NCBI RefSeq assembly: GCF_007997075.1
Contig: NZ_VORS01000005.1
Coordinates: forward strand, 186,001-250,000
Origin: Polaribacter sp. IC073
GTDB lineage: Bacteria; Bacteroidota; Bacteroidia; Flavobacteriales; Flavobacteriaceae
Direction of reading: 5' to 3'
DNA: 64,000 bases
The notes beneath the pieces were generated by a model. The model was not told where the DNA came from. It did no database searches and saw only the letters and a list, made by a program, of their open reading frames with translations. Position 1 is the stretch's first letter. The number at the start of each line of letters is the position of its first letter. Positions 17,770 to 25,929 of this stretch are shown in pieces. Both the position numbers and the translations under genes were made by a program.

Positions 17770-18888
17770 ATGAAATATTATATAATTGCCGGTGAAGCTT
17801 CAGGAGATTTGCATGGTGCCAACTTAATGAAAGAATTATATGTGCAAGATAAAACTGCAGATATTCGTTTTTGGGGAGGCGATTTAATGCAAGCTGTTGG
17901 CGGTAATTTAGTGAGTCATTATAAAGAAAGAGCCTTTATGGGCTTTTTTGAGGTTTTAAAAAATCTGCCTAAAGTTTTAGGATTTATCAAGTTTTGTAAA
18001 AAAGATATCACAGCATTTAACCCAGATGTCATCATTTTTATAGACAACTCGGGTTTTAATTTACGTATTGCTAAATGGGCAAAAGAAAAAGGATTTAAAA
18101 CTAATTATTATATTTCTCCCCAAGTTTGGGCAAGTAGAGCAAGTAGAGTAAAAGATATTAAAAGAGATGTAGATAAATTATTTGTAATTCTTCCTTTTGA
18201 GAAAGATTTCTACAAGAAGTACAACTACGAAGTAACTTTTGTTGGGCATCCTTTAATTGATGCAATTGCAGATAGAATACAGGTTTCTGAAGCTGGTTTT
18301 AGAAAAGAACACCAACTAAGTAATAAAAAAATAATTGCTTTATTACCAGGAAGTAGAAAGCAAGAAATTACAAAAATGCTGTCGGTAATGTTGTCTTTGG
18401 TAGATGATTTTTCTGACTATCAATTTGTCATTGCAGGTGCACCAAGTCAAGATTTTTCTTTTTACCAAGAAATTATTGGTCAGAGAGAAGTGGCATTTAT
18501 CAATAATAAAACCTACGATTTATTAAGTGTTTCTTACGCTGCTTTGGTGGCTTCTGGTACAGCAACTTTAGAAACGGCTTTGTTTAAAATTCCACAAGTT
18601 GTTTGTTATAAAGGAGGTTACATTTCGTACCAAATAGCAAAAAGAATTATTACTTTAAAGTTTATTTCTTTGGTGAATTTAATCATGGATAAAGAAGTTG
18701 TGAAAGAATTAATTCAGGATGATTTTAATACCAGAAATTTAAAAAGCGAATTGACAAACATTCTTGATGCGACCTACAGACAAAAAATGTTTTTAAATTA
18801 TTTTGATTTAGAAAAAAAATTAGGAGGAAAAGGAGCTTCTAAAAATGTAGCAACACAAATTGTAGCAGGTTTAAAATCGAGTATATAA
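17770..18888 (+). CDS. lpxB: Lipid-A-disaccharide synthase LpxB
   Basis: This GT19 glycosyltransferase condenses UDP-2,3-diacylglucosamine with lipid X to form the lipid A disaccharide at the inner membrane. The N-terminal signature IIAGEASGDLHGANLM lies at residues 4-19. The middle motif ISPQVWAS is near 115, LLPGSRKQEI near 193-202, and the donor-site ASGTATLETAL near 258-268. At 372 residues it is full length. It shows that the organism makes lipid A. It is followed by an NlpC/P60 lipoprotein gene after 2 bases. Confidence 0.97.
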   Translation: MKYYIIAGEASGDLHGANLMKELYVQDKTADIRFWGGDLMQAVGGNLVSHYKERAFMGFFEVLKNLPKVLGFIKFCKKDITAFNPDVIIFIDNSGFNLRIAKWAKEKGFKTNYYISPQVWASRASRVKDIKRDVDKLFVILPFEKDFYKKYNYEVTFVGHPLIDAIADRIQVSEAGFRKEHQLSNKKIIALLPGSRKQEITKMLSVMLSLVDDFSDYQFVIAGAPSQDFSFYQEIIGQREVAFINNKTYDLLSVSYAALVASGTATLETALFKIPQVVCYKGGYISYQIAKRIITLKFISLVNLIMDKEVVKELIQDDFNTRNLKSELTNILDATYRQKMFLNYFDLEKKLGGKGASKNVATQIVAGLKSSI

Positions 18889-18890
18889 AA

Positions 18891-19370
18891 ATGAAAAAGT
18901 GGTTTTTTTTGTTGTTTTTAATTTCTTTGGGATGTACCTCTTGCTCATCGACAAAAACAGTTAGAAAAACTAGAAAAGTACCTGTAACTAAAATTGATAA
19001 AATAGTTTCAAATGCTTTAAAATACAAAGGTGTAAAATATCGATTTGGCGGAACTACCAAAAGAGGGATGGATTGCTCTGGTATTATTTACATTTCTTAT
19101 TTAGAAGAAAATGTACAATTGCCAAGAATTTCTAGAAATATGGCAAAAAGTGGAACTAAAATTCTGCTAAAGAATGCCCAAAAAGGAGATCTTCTTTTCT
19201 TTAAAACATCTAAAAAAGGCAGAGGAATTAATCATGTTGGGTTGGTTGTTTCCGTTAAAAATAATCAAATTCATTTTATACATTCTACCACTTCTAGAGG
19301 CGTAATTACTTCTTCATTGTCAGAGAAATACTGGAAAAACTCCTTCGTAAAAGTAAATAGAATACTGTAG
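18891..19370 (+). CDS. NlpC/P60 cysteine endopeptidase, lipoprotein
   Basis: A cell-wall hydrolase that should cleave D-Glu-meso-DAP bonds in peptidoglycan stem peptides. The signal sequence contains cysteines around LGCTSCSS (either could be lipidated). A basic linker leads to the catalytic domain: Cys in GMDCSGI (about residue 62-64), His in INHVGLVV (about 113-120) and a third polar residue in HFIHSTTSRG (about 127-131). 159 residues is the compact, single-domain form. It lies between lpxB and comEC on the same strand, consistent with an envelope operon. Confidence 0.92.
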   Translation: MKKWFFLLFLISLGCTSCSSTKTVRKTRKVPVTKIDKIVSNALKYKGVKYRFGGTTKRGMDCSGIIYISYLEENVQLPRISRNMAKSGTKILLKNAQKGDLLFFKTSKKGRGINHVGLVVSVKNNQIHFIHSTTSRGVITSSLSEKYWKNSFVKVNRIL

Positions 19371-19396
19371 TTTATTTTTAGTAACTTCACGTTGCT

Positions 19397-21415
19397 ATGA
19401 AAAGGTTATTAAAATATGTGCCTTTACACTTTTTAGTGTTTTTAATTTTAGGAATCGGAATTCAATTTTATACTCAAATTTGGACTTTCAGTTTCCTGAA
19501 GTTGTTCGCTGTTATAGCTATTTTAATCGTTTTTCTTTTTGTCCTTCGGAAGAAAAAAGGCACCACTTTTATTGCATTTATTGTATACCTTTTTATAGGC
19601 ATTTCTGCTGTTTATATTCAAGATGCTAGAAACTATCAAAACCATTACAATAACTTTTCGAAGCAAGAAGCTAAAGTAGTTTTAAGAATTTCTAAAGTTT
19701 TAAAACCTGGTTTTTATTATGAGAAATATGTAGGCGAGGTTGTTCAATTAAATGAAGAGGAAACGAGGGGAGAAATTTTATTAAATATTCAAAAAGACAG
19801 CTTAAACCTCCGGCTTAAAATTGATGATAAACTGTTTGTAAATCCTGTTTTTAAAAGCTTAATTCCGCCTTTAAATCCTCATCAATTCGATTATAAATCC
19901 TATTTGGCAAAACAAGGTATTCATCATCAAATATTTTTAGAGAATTCTCAGTTTTTAAAACTATCGAATACGTCCTTTTCTTTAATTGGCATTTCAGAAA
20001 AATTTCGAGATAAAATTCAAGAATCCTTATTAAAATATAACTTTAAAAATGATGAATTTGCAGTAATTAGTGCGCTGTTATTAGGACAAAGACAAGATAT
20101 TTCAAAAGGACTCTTAGCAGACTACGCAAATGCAGGTGCAATTCATATTTTGGCAGTTTCTGGGTTGCATGTGGGGATTATTTTATTGATTTTATCGTTC
20201 CTCTTCAAACCTTTAGAAATACTTAAAAACGGCGCTTATTTAAAAGCTTTTTGTATTGTTTTATTCTTGTGGATGTTTGCTTTTATAGCCGGTTTATCCG
20301 CCTCTGTAGTAAGAGCGGTAACCATGTTTACTTTTTTAGCAATCGGCCAATCTTTTCAACGAAAAAAAGTAGTAGAATTTTCGCTAATTTCATCGATGTT
20401 ATTTCTATTAATAGTAAAACCAATGTTTCTGTTCGATGTTGGTTTTCAGTTAAGTTACCTTGCTGTTTTTGGTATTGTTTGGGTACAACCAAAATTAGCA
20501 GCTATTTACAAACCAAGATTTTTGCTAGATAAAAAAATATGGCAATTATTTACGGTTTCTATCGCTGCACAAGTTGGTATTCTTCCTTTAAGTATTTATT
20601 ATTTTCAGCAGTTTCCTGGGTTATTTGTGTTGTCTAATTTAATAATCATTCCTTTTTTAGGTGCTGTTTTAATTGGCGGAATTTTAATTATATGCATGTC
20701 TTTACTAAATATCTTACCACAATTTTTAGCAGATATTTACGGTTTTATCATTTCTTTAATGAACGGGTTTGTAAGTTGGATTTCACAACAAGAGCAGTTT
20801 TTATTTAAAGAAATAGCAATTCCTTTTTTAATGATGTTGGGATGTTATTTCTTTATTTTTTCTGGAATTTTATTCTTAATTGATAAAAAAATAAAAAAAT
20901 TGCTTTATTTTATAATGTCAATATTAGTATTACAAGGCGTGTATTTTTATGAAAATAAAACTTCAAAAGAGCAAGAAGCTTTTATTGTATTTCATAAAAG
21001 CAGATTTTCTGTAATAGGGAAAAGAAAAGGGACTAAGTTAGAAATACAGCATGATTTAGATACTGTAAAAACGAAAGAAATTAAAGCGGTAAAATCATAT
21101 AGAATTGCTGAATATATTCAGCATCTACAGAAAACAGATTTTAAAAATTACCTCAATTTTAATGAACAAGACGTTTTGATAATTGATAGTTTAGGAATTT
21201 ATCAGTTAAATAATTTAAAGACCCCAATTGTAGTTTTACAATATTCGCCAAAAATAAACCTAGCAAGATTGATTAAAACGTTAAACCCAAGTTTCATAAT
21301 TGCAGACGGTTCTAATTATAAAAGTTCTGTAACAAAATGGGAAATTACTTCAATAAGAGAAGAAATTCCGTTTCATTATACCGGACAAAAAGGAGCTTTT
21401 AGTTTGAAACAGTAG
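19397..21415 (+). CDS. comEC: ComEC/Rec2-family competence membrane protein
   Basis: This polytopic membrane protein should form the channel that moves transforming DNA into the cytoplasm. The N-terminal DUF4131-like region (about 1-190) has an OB-like part. The Competence core contains the hallmark HILAVSGLHVGIIL near residue 250, followed by multiple transmembrane helices to about 510. The last 160 residues are soluble, but no HxHxDH metal motif of the beta-lactamase-like nuclease domain is visible, so that activity is probably absent. 672 residues against about 750-780 in Gram-positives. It is the last gene of the surE operon, ending 2 bases from the convergent thioredoxin gene. Confidence 0.9.
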   Translation: MKRLLKYVPLHFLVFLILGIGIQFYTQIWTFSFLKLFAVIAILIVFLFVLRKKKGTTFIAFIVYLFIGISAVYIQDARNYQNHYNNFSKQEAKVVLRISKVLKPGFYYEKYVGEVVQLNEEETRGEILLNIQKDSLNLRLKIDDKLFVNPVFKSLIPPLNPHQFDYKSYLAKQGIHHQIFLENSQFLKLSNTSFSLIGISEKFRDKIQESLLKYNFKNDEFAVISALLLGQRQDISKGLLADYANAGAIHILAVSGLHVGIILLILSFLFKPLEILKNGAYLKAFCIVLFLWMFAFIAGLSASVVRAVTMFTFLAIGQSFQRKKVVEFSLISSMLFLLIVKPMFLFDVGFQLSYLAVFGIVWVQPKLAAIYKPRFLLDKKIWQLFTVSIAAQVGILPLSIYYFQQFPGLFVLSNLIIIPFLGAVLIGGILIICMSLLNILPQFLADIYGFIISLMNGFVSWISQQEQFLFKEIAIPFLMMLGCYFFIFSGILFLIDKKIKKLLYFIMSILVLQGVYFYENKTSKEQEAFIVFHKSRFSVIGKRKGTKLEIQHDLDTVKTKEIKAVKSYRIAEYIQHLQKTDFKNYLNFNEQDVLIIDSLGIYQLNNLKTPIVVLQYSPKINLARLIKTLNPSFIIADGSNYKSSVTKWEITSIREEIPFHYTGQKGAFSLKQ

Positions 21416-21417
21416 CT

Positions 21418-21936
21418 TTACAGATTACTTTTAAAATCTTTCTCAAAGTCTTTCCAATTAGTAGTTTTGTAATTGTCTGATGAGAAATAACCTACTATTT
21501 TTTCGAACGTTTTTTTGTCTAAATACCCAGGAATACTCTGTATCAATTCTTCTGTTTCGGTTAAAAATATAGTGGTTGGGTAAGACAATTTCCCATTTAA
21601 CAACGTTGCAGGTAATTGATGAAATCCTCTTCTACCATTTTTCTGAAATTTAAAAGTATGTTCATTGTAAACAATGTCTTTTTTCTCTTCACCATCTAGC
21701 TTAACAGCGTAAAAATTATTATTTATAACTTTTATGATTCTGCTATTAGAATACGTTTCCATATCCATTTTTTTACAATAGCCACACCAGTCTGTGTACA
21801 CATCAATTAAAATTGGTTTTGGTGTTTTCTTATTTAGTGCGATTGCATCTTCAAAAGACAACCATTTAATGGTGTCTTGTGCATTTAGGTTTGTTATCGA
21901 AACAATAATTATTAAAAGGAAGGCTAATTTTTTCAT
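21418..21936 (-). CDS. Secreted thioredoxin-fold protein (CGYC active site)
   Basis: A 172-residue periplasmic redox protein. The signal peptide ends around residue 19 (NLNAQD). The active site WCGYCKKMDMET is near 49-60 and the cis-Pro region YPTTIFL near 114-120. CGYC with KKM is the DUF255/thioredoxin_7-like pattern, often seen in periplasmic disulfide reductases. It runs convergent to comEC with almost no space. A -7 box TAAATTTG lies 26 bases upstream on the minus strand. The partner substrate is unknown. Confidence 0.85.
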   Translation of the reverse strand: MKKLAFLLIIIVSITNLNAQDTIKWLSFEDAIALNKKTPKPILIDVYTDWCGYCKKMDMETYSNSRIIKVINNNFYAVKLDGEEKKDIVYNEHTFKFQKNGRRGFHQLPATLLNGKLSYPTTIFLTETEELIQSIPGYLDKKTFEKIVGYFSSDNYKTTNWKDFEKDFKSNL

Positions 21937-21961
21937 GGAATATAATGTGCAATTGTAATGC

Positions 21962-21969
21962 CAAATTTA
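21962..21969 (-). promoter_or_regulatory. Promoter -7 element for the secreted thioredoxin gene
   Basis: TAAATTTG read on the minus strand, 26 bases before the start. No TTG at normal spacing. Confidence 0.4.
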
Positions 21970-22006
21970 CTAATAAACTTTTTTAAGCACCTATTTTTAA
22001 GACATA

Positions 22007-22042
22007 AAAAAACCTCATAAATTTTAGTTTATGAGGTTTTAT
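22007..22042 (-). terminator. Terminator of the peptidase/POT transporter operon
   Basis: Arms AACCTCATAAA / TTTATGAGGTT around a short loop, followed on the minus strand by a seven-T run. It is 15 bases after the transporter stop. Confidence 0.88.
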
Positions 22043-22056
22043 GATATTTTTCTATA

Positions 22057-23565
22057 TTAATGTATGTTACCCATTAATTTTTTCATCAAAGGAGAAAGTA
22101 ATAATACAATTACACCTGCACCAATTGCATAAAGTGAAATTAAATGGAAACCATCTGTATAAACACTTAAGGTGTCTAAACCACCAACATTTGCATCTGT
22201 ACTTTCAACTGCTAGCTGTCCAGAAATAAAACCTACTATTTGAAAAGCAAAAGCAGAAGATAAGAACCAGACTCCCATCATAAAAGCAACAATGTTTTTT
22301 GGAGATAAATCTGTTATTTTAGACAAACCTACCGGAGACATAAATAATTCTCCAACAGAAATAATAAAGTACATTACTAATAAATAAGCAAAAGGAACCA
22401 TTCCGTTTTCATCTGCGCTCGCTCCACTCATAGAAAGTATATAGAAACTTGCCCCAGCTAAAAGAAGACCTAAACCAAATTTATAAGGCGTTCTTGGGTT
22501 TAATTTGTTTTTAGCTAAATATCCCCAAAGAAGAGAAATAGGAATTGCTAAAAGAATAATAAACATAGAGTTTAAGGCGTTTGTTTGACTTGCCGACATG
22601 ATTCCTTCTAAGGCAACATTTCTAGAAGCAAATAATGTAATTACACTTCCAGACAATTCATGGAAACCCCAGAATAATGTCATAAAAAACGTAATTAATA
22701 CTGCCATAAATAATTTCTTACGAGCAACAACATCTAACTTATACATTATATAACCTAAATATGCTAAAACAGCAAAACCAATAAATTTAAAAATGCCACT
22801 TACATAATTTGCTTGCCAAGAAGAAAGTAAATAGGCAATCACAGGAACAAATAAAACGGCAATAATTGGTATTAATGTTTTCTGAGGAATACCAAGTACT
22901 TTTTTCTCATATATTTCTTGGCTAGGTGGTAATCCTTTGTCTCCAAAAACATTCTTTTTGATGCCACTCCAAAAGGCAATTAAACCAGCCATCATTCCAA
23001 TTCCAGCTAAACCAAAACCATAATGCCATCCATATTCAGCAGCTAACCAACCACATAAAAGAGGTGCGACAAAGCCACCAATGTTAATACCCATGTAAAA
23101 GATGGTAAAACCAGAATCTTTTCTTACGTCTCCTTCTTTGTATAAGGCTCCTACAAATGTTGAAATATTAGGTTTAAAGAAACCATTACCAACAACAATT
23201 AATGCCAGTGCTAAGAAAAAAGCAAGGTCATTTTCTATTGCTAAAACAAAATGACCAATAGCCATTAAGATTCCTCCTAAGAATATAGAACTACGCATTC
23301 CTAATATTTTATCAGAAATTTGACCTCCAATAACGGTTGATGCATATACTAAAGAACCGTATGAAGCATACACTACGGCAGTTGCTGTATCTCTTTCGGC
23401 AATCGCTTTAAAAATTTCATTTACCATGTAAAGCGTTAACAACGCTCGCATTCCATAGAAACTAAAACGTTCCCATAATTCTGCAAAGAATAAATAGAAC
23501 AATCCTTTCGGGTGTCCAAATAATTGCGGATCTTCTACAGTAGTACTAACTCCTTTGTCTAACAT
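22057..23565 (-). CDS. POT-family proton-dependent oligopeptide transporter
   Basis: This MFS-type symporter should import di- and tripeptides with protons across the inner membrane. The 502-residue protein begins with LFYLFFAELWERFSFYGMRA, which holds the ExxERxxYY-like motif (ELWERFSFYG, about 29-38). The PTR2 signature region FTIFYMGINIGGFVAPL is near 153-169. About 12-14 hydrophobic helices are visible. The gene is 29 bases behind a dipeptidyl-peptidase gene on the same strand. External DPP products would be the natural cargo. Confidence 0.94.
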   Translation of the reverse strand: MLDKGVSTTVEDPQLFGHPKGLFYLFFAELWERFSFYGMRALLTLYMVNEIFKAIAERDTATAVVYASYGSLVYASTVIGGQISDKILGMRSSIFLGGILMAIGHFVLAIENDLAFFLALALIVVGNGFFKPNISTFVGALYKEGDVRKDSGFTIFYMGINIGGFVAPLLCGWLAAEYGWHYGFGLAGIGMMAGLIAFWSGIKKNVFGDKGLPPSQEIYEKKVLGIPQKTLIPIIAVLFVPVIAYLLSSWQANYVSGIFKFIGFAVLAYLGYIMYKLDVVARKKLFMAVLITFFMTLFWGFHELSGSVITLFASRNVALEGIMSASQTNALNSMFIILLAIPISLLWGYLAKNKLNPRTPYKFGLGLLLAGASFYILSMSGASADENGMVPFAYLLVMYFIISVGELFMSPVGLSKITDLSPKNIVAFMMGVWFLSSAFAFQIVGFISGQLAVESTDANVGGLDTLSVYTDGFHLISLYAIGAGVIVLLLSPLMKKLMGNIH

Positions 23566-23594
23566 AATTATACTTTAATTTTTGTTGTTGTATT

Positions 23595-25787
23595 TTAATT
23601 ATTTATTAAGTGCGTTTCTACAAAATTAGTCATTTTTGTATATAAATTTAAACGCATATTTTTTCCTTTGTAAATTCCGTGTGTTCTATCTGGTACAATA
23701 AACATGTCGAATTGTTTGTTGGCTTCAATTAAAGAGTTTATCATTCGGTAACTATTTTGCACATGTACATTGTCGTCTCCAGTACCATGAACTAACAAGA
23801 AATTTCCTTCTAACTTGTCTGCATAATTTACAGGTGAATTCTCATCATAACCCCCAGGGTTTTCTTGCGGAGTTCTTAAAAAACGTTCTGTGTAAACAGA
23901 ATCATAAAAACGCCAAGAAGTAACTGGTGCAACTGCAATTGCGGTTGTAAAGATATCACTTCCTTTTAAAAGTGAATTGGTACTCATGTGTCCGCCAAAA
24001 GACCAACCCCAAATACCAATATTGTTTTCGTCGATATAAGAACGTTCTGCTAATTTTTTCGCAGCAGCAATTTGATCTTCAGTTTCATATTTTACCAAGT
24101 TTAAATAGGTAGATTTCTTAAAATCACTTCCTTTAAAACCAGTTCCACGTCCGTCTACACAAACTATAATCATTCCTTTTTGCGCCAACATATTGTGCCA
24201 ATAATCATTACTTGCATTCCATGTATTCGCCACTTGCTGAGATCCTGGGCCAGAATACTGAAACATCAATAATGGGTATTTCTTGCGTTCATCAAAATCT
24301 GCGGGTTTCACCATCCACATATTTAATTCGTTTCCATTAATAGAAATGGTAGAAAATTCTTTCTTACTCATTTTATATGATGCCAACTGTTCTTTTAATT
24401 CAGCATTGTCTTTTATAACTTTCAGCATTTCGCCTTCAGCAGTATATAGAGAATAAACTGGCGGAATTTCAGAAGAAGAAAAAGTATTGATAAAGTAATT
24501 TAAGTTTTTACTAAAAGAAGCGGTATTTGTTCCTTCTTTAGCACTTAAAGATTTTTTGTTATTTCCATCTAAATCAATAGAATACACACCTCTATTTGTA
24601 GAGCCATTTTCTACAGATTGATAATAAATAGTTTTTTTGTCTTTATTATAACCGTAGTAATTGGTTACTTCCCATTTTCCTTTGGTAATCTGATTGATTA
24701 ATTTCCCAGAGAAATCATAATGATAAATATGATTGAATCCATCTTTTTCGCTGGTCCAAATAAAGCTATTGTCATTTAAAAAAGTAAGATTATCTGTAAC
24801 ATCTACATATGCCTTGTCAGTTTCGTCTAATAATAGAGTTGCGTTATTGTTAAGTGCATTTACTTTATGTAATTTTAAATTATTCTGATGACGGTTTAAA
24901 GTTGTTGCTACTAAAGTATTCGCATCATTAGACCATTTAATTCTAGGAATATATTCGTAATCACCTAAAGAAACTTTTTTGGTGTTTTTAGAAGAAACGG
25001 TGTACATGTGTAGCGTAACATCTGCATTTTTCTCTCCAGCTTTTGGGTATTTAAAAACTTGCTGATCAGGGTAATTTTTGTTTCCAACCATATCCATAGA
25101 AAAAGTAGGAACGTTGGTTTCATCAAAACGTAGAAAAGCTAAATAATTGCTATTTTTACTCCACTCAAAAGCTTGCACAAATCCAAATTCTTCCTCATAA
25201 ACCCAATCTGTAATTCCGTTTATAATGTAATTTAATTTACCATCTTTAGTAACCTGCGTTAATTTATTACCGTTGGTTACATCTAAAATGTAAATATTGT
25301 TGTTTTTAGCGTAGGCTATTTTTTTACTATCAGGAGAAAAAGTAGGTTCCTGAATATCTTCTCCTATTAAGGTTATCTTTTTAGAACCGATATTATAGTA
25401 ATAGAAAGTACCTGTAAAAGAGCGTCTGTATAATTTTTTAAAATCTGTTCCTAAGATTAAAGAAGATTCTTCTGCACTAAAATTATAAGAAGAAAAAGCC
25501 TCTAATTCTTTTAAATTGTTGCTGTTTACAATCGTTTCTACCTTTTCTAAAGTTTTATAACTATATTTATCTACGGTTGTATTTCCCGAAGTATCAGTGT
25601 TTAACAAAGAATAGAAATCACCGTTCATCGAGTTTAAAGCATTCATTCCTTCCGGAGAAAAAGTACCGTCCCAAATCTCTTCTAAAGTAACTTCTTTAGT
25701 TGCTGGTGTGTCATTAGATGTTATTGGAGTGTTTTCTTTACAACTCATAAGTAATGTTATCGTTGCTAAAATGAAGGTTTTTTTCAT
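23595..25787 (-). CDS. Dipeptidyl peptidase IV-like S9 serine peptidase, lipoprotein
   Basis: An envelope exopeptidase of 730 residues. The lipobox LLMSC (Cys16) follows a short signal. The beta-propeller occupies about 50-480. The substrate N-terminus-binding Glu pair is visible in the segment WVYEEEFGF (near 200). The alpha/beta-hydrolase carries Ser in GWSFGGH (about 598), Asp in GTGDDNVHV and His in DRTHGIY close to the C-terminus. Both the Glu motif and the GWS nucleophile elbow are classic for DPP IV, unlike the other S9 gene at 8805. It forms an operon with the POT peptide symporter downstream, which suggests release and uptake of dipeptides. Confidence 0.95.
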   Translation of the reverse strand: MKKTFILATITLLMSCKENTPITSNDTPATKEVTLEEIWDGTFSPEGMNALNSMNGDFYSLLNTDTSGNTTVDKYSYKTLEKVETIVNSNNLKELEAFSSYNFSAEESSLILGTDFKKLYRRSFTGTFYYYNIGSKKITLIGEDIQEPTFSPDSKKIAYAKNNNIYILDVTNGNKLTQVTKDGKLNYIINGITDWVYEEEFGFVQAFEWSKNSNYLAFLRFDETNVPTFSMDMVGNKNYPDQQVFKYPKAGEKNADVTLHMYTVSSKNTKKVSLGDYEYIPRIKWSNDANTLVATTLNRHQNNLKLHKVNALNNNATLLLDETDKAYVDVTDNLTFLNDNSFIWTSEKDGFNHIYHYDFSGKLINQITKGKWEVTNYYGYNKDKKTIYYQSVENGSTNRGVYSIDLDGNNKKSLSAKEGTNTASFSKNLNYFINTFSSSEIPPVYSLYTAEGEMLKVIKDNAELKEQLASYKMSKKEFSTISINGNELNMWMVKPADFDERKKYPLLMFQYSGPGSQQVANTWNASNDYWHNMLAQKGMIIVCVDGRGTGFKGSDFKKSTYLNLVKYETEDQIAAAKKLAERSYIDENNIGIWGWSFGGHMSTNSLLKGSDIFTTAIAVAPVTSWRFYDSVYTERFLRTPQENPGGYDENSPVNYADKLEGNFLLVHGTGDDNVHVQNSYRMINSLIEANKQFDMFIVPDRTHGIYKGKNMRLNLYTKMTNFVETHLINN

Positions 25788-25870
25788 TACAGAAATTGTT
25801 TTAATAAAAGTTTGTCAAGTTTACGCAAAAATCCGCAAAATATGTTTTAAAAAATGAGAAATCTTGAATA

Positions 25871-25904
25871 TTGTGTTCAGTTTTAATGGATTGATTTATA
25901 TTTG
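25871..25904 (+). promoter_or_regulatory. Promoter of the HMG-CoA reductase / GHMP kinase operon
   Basis: TTG (25871-25873), 23-base spacer, TATATTTG (25897-25904). The -7 box is 25 bases before the start codon. Confidence 0.65.
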
Positions 25905-25929
25905 TTGTTGATAGATTATAGGATAAGAA

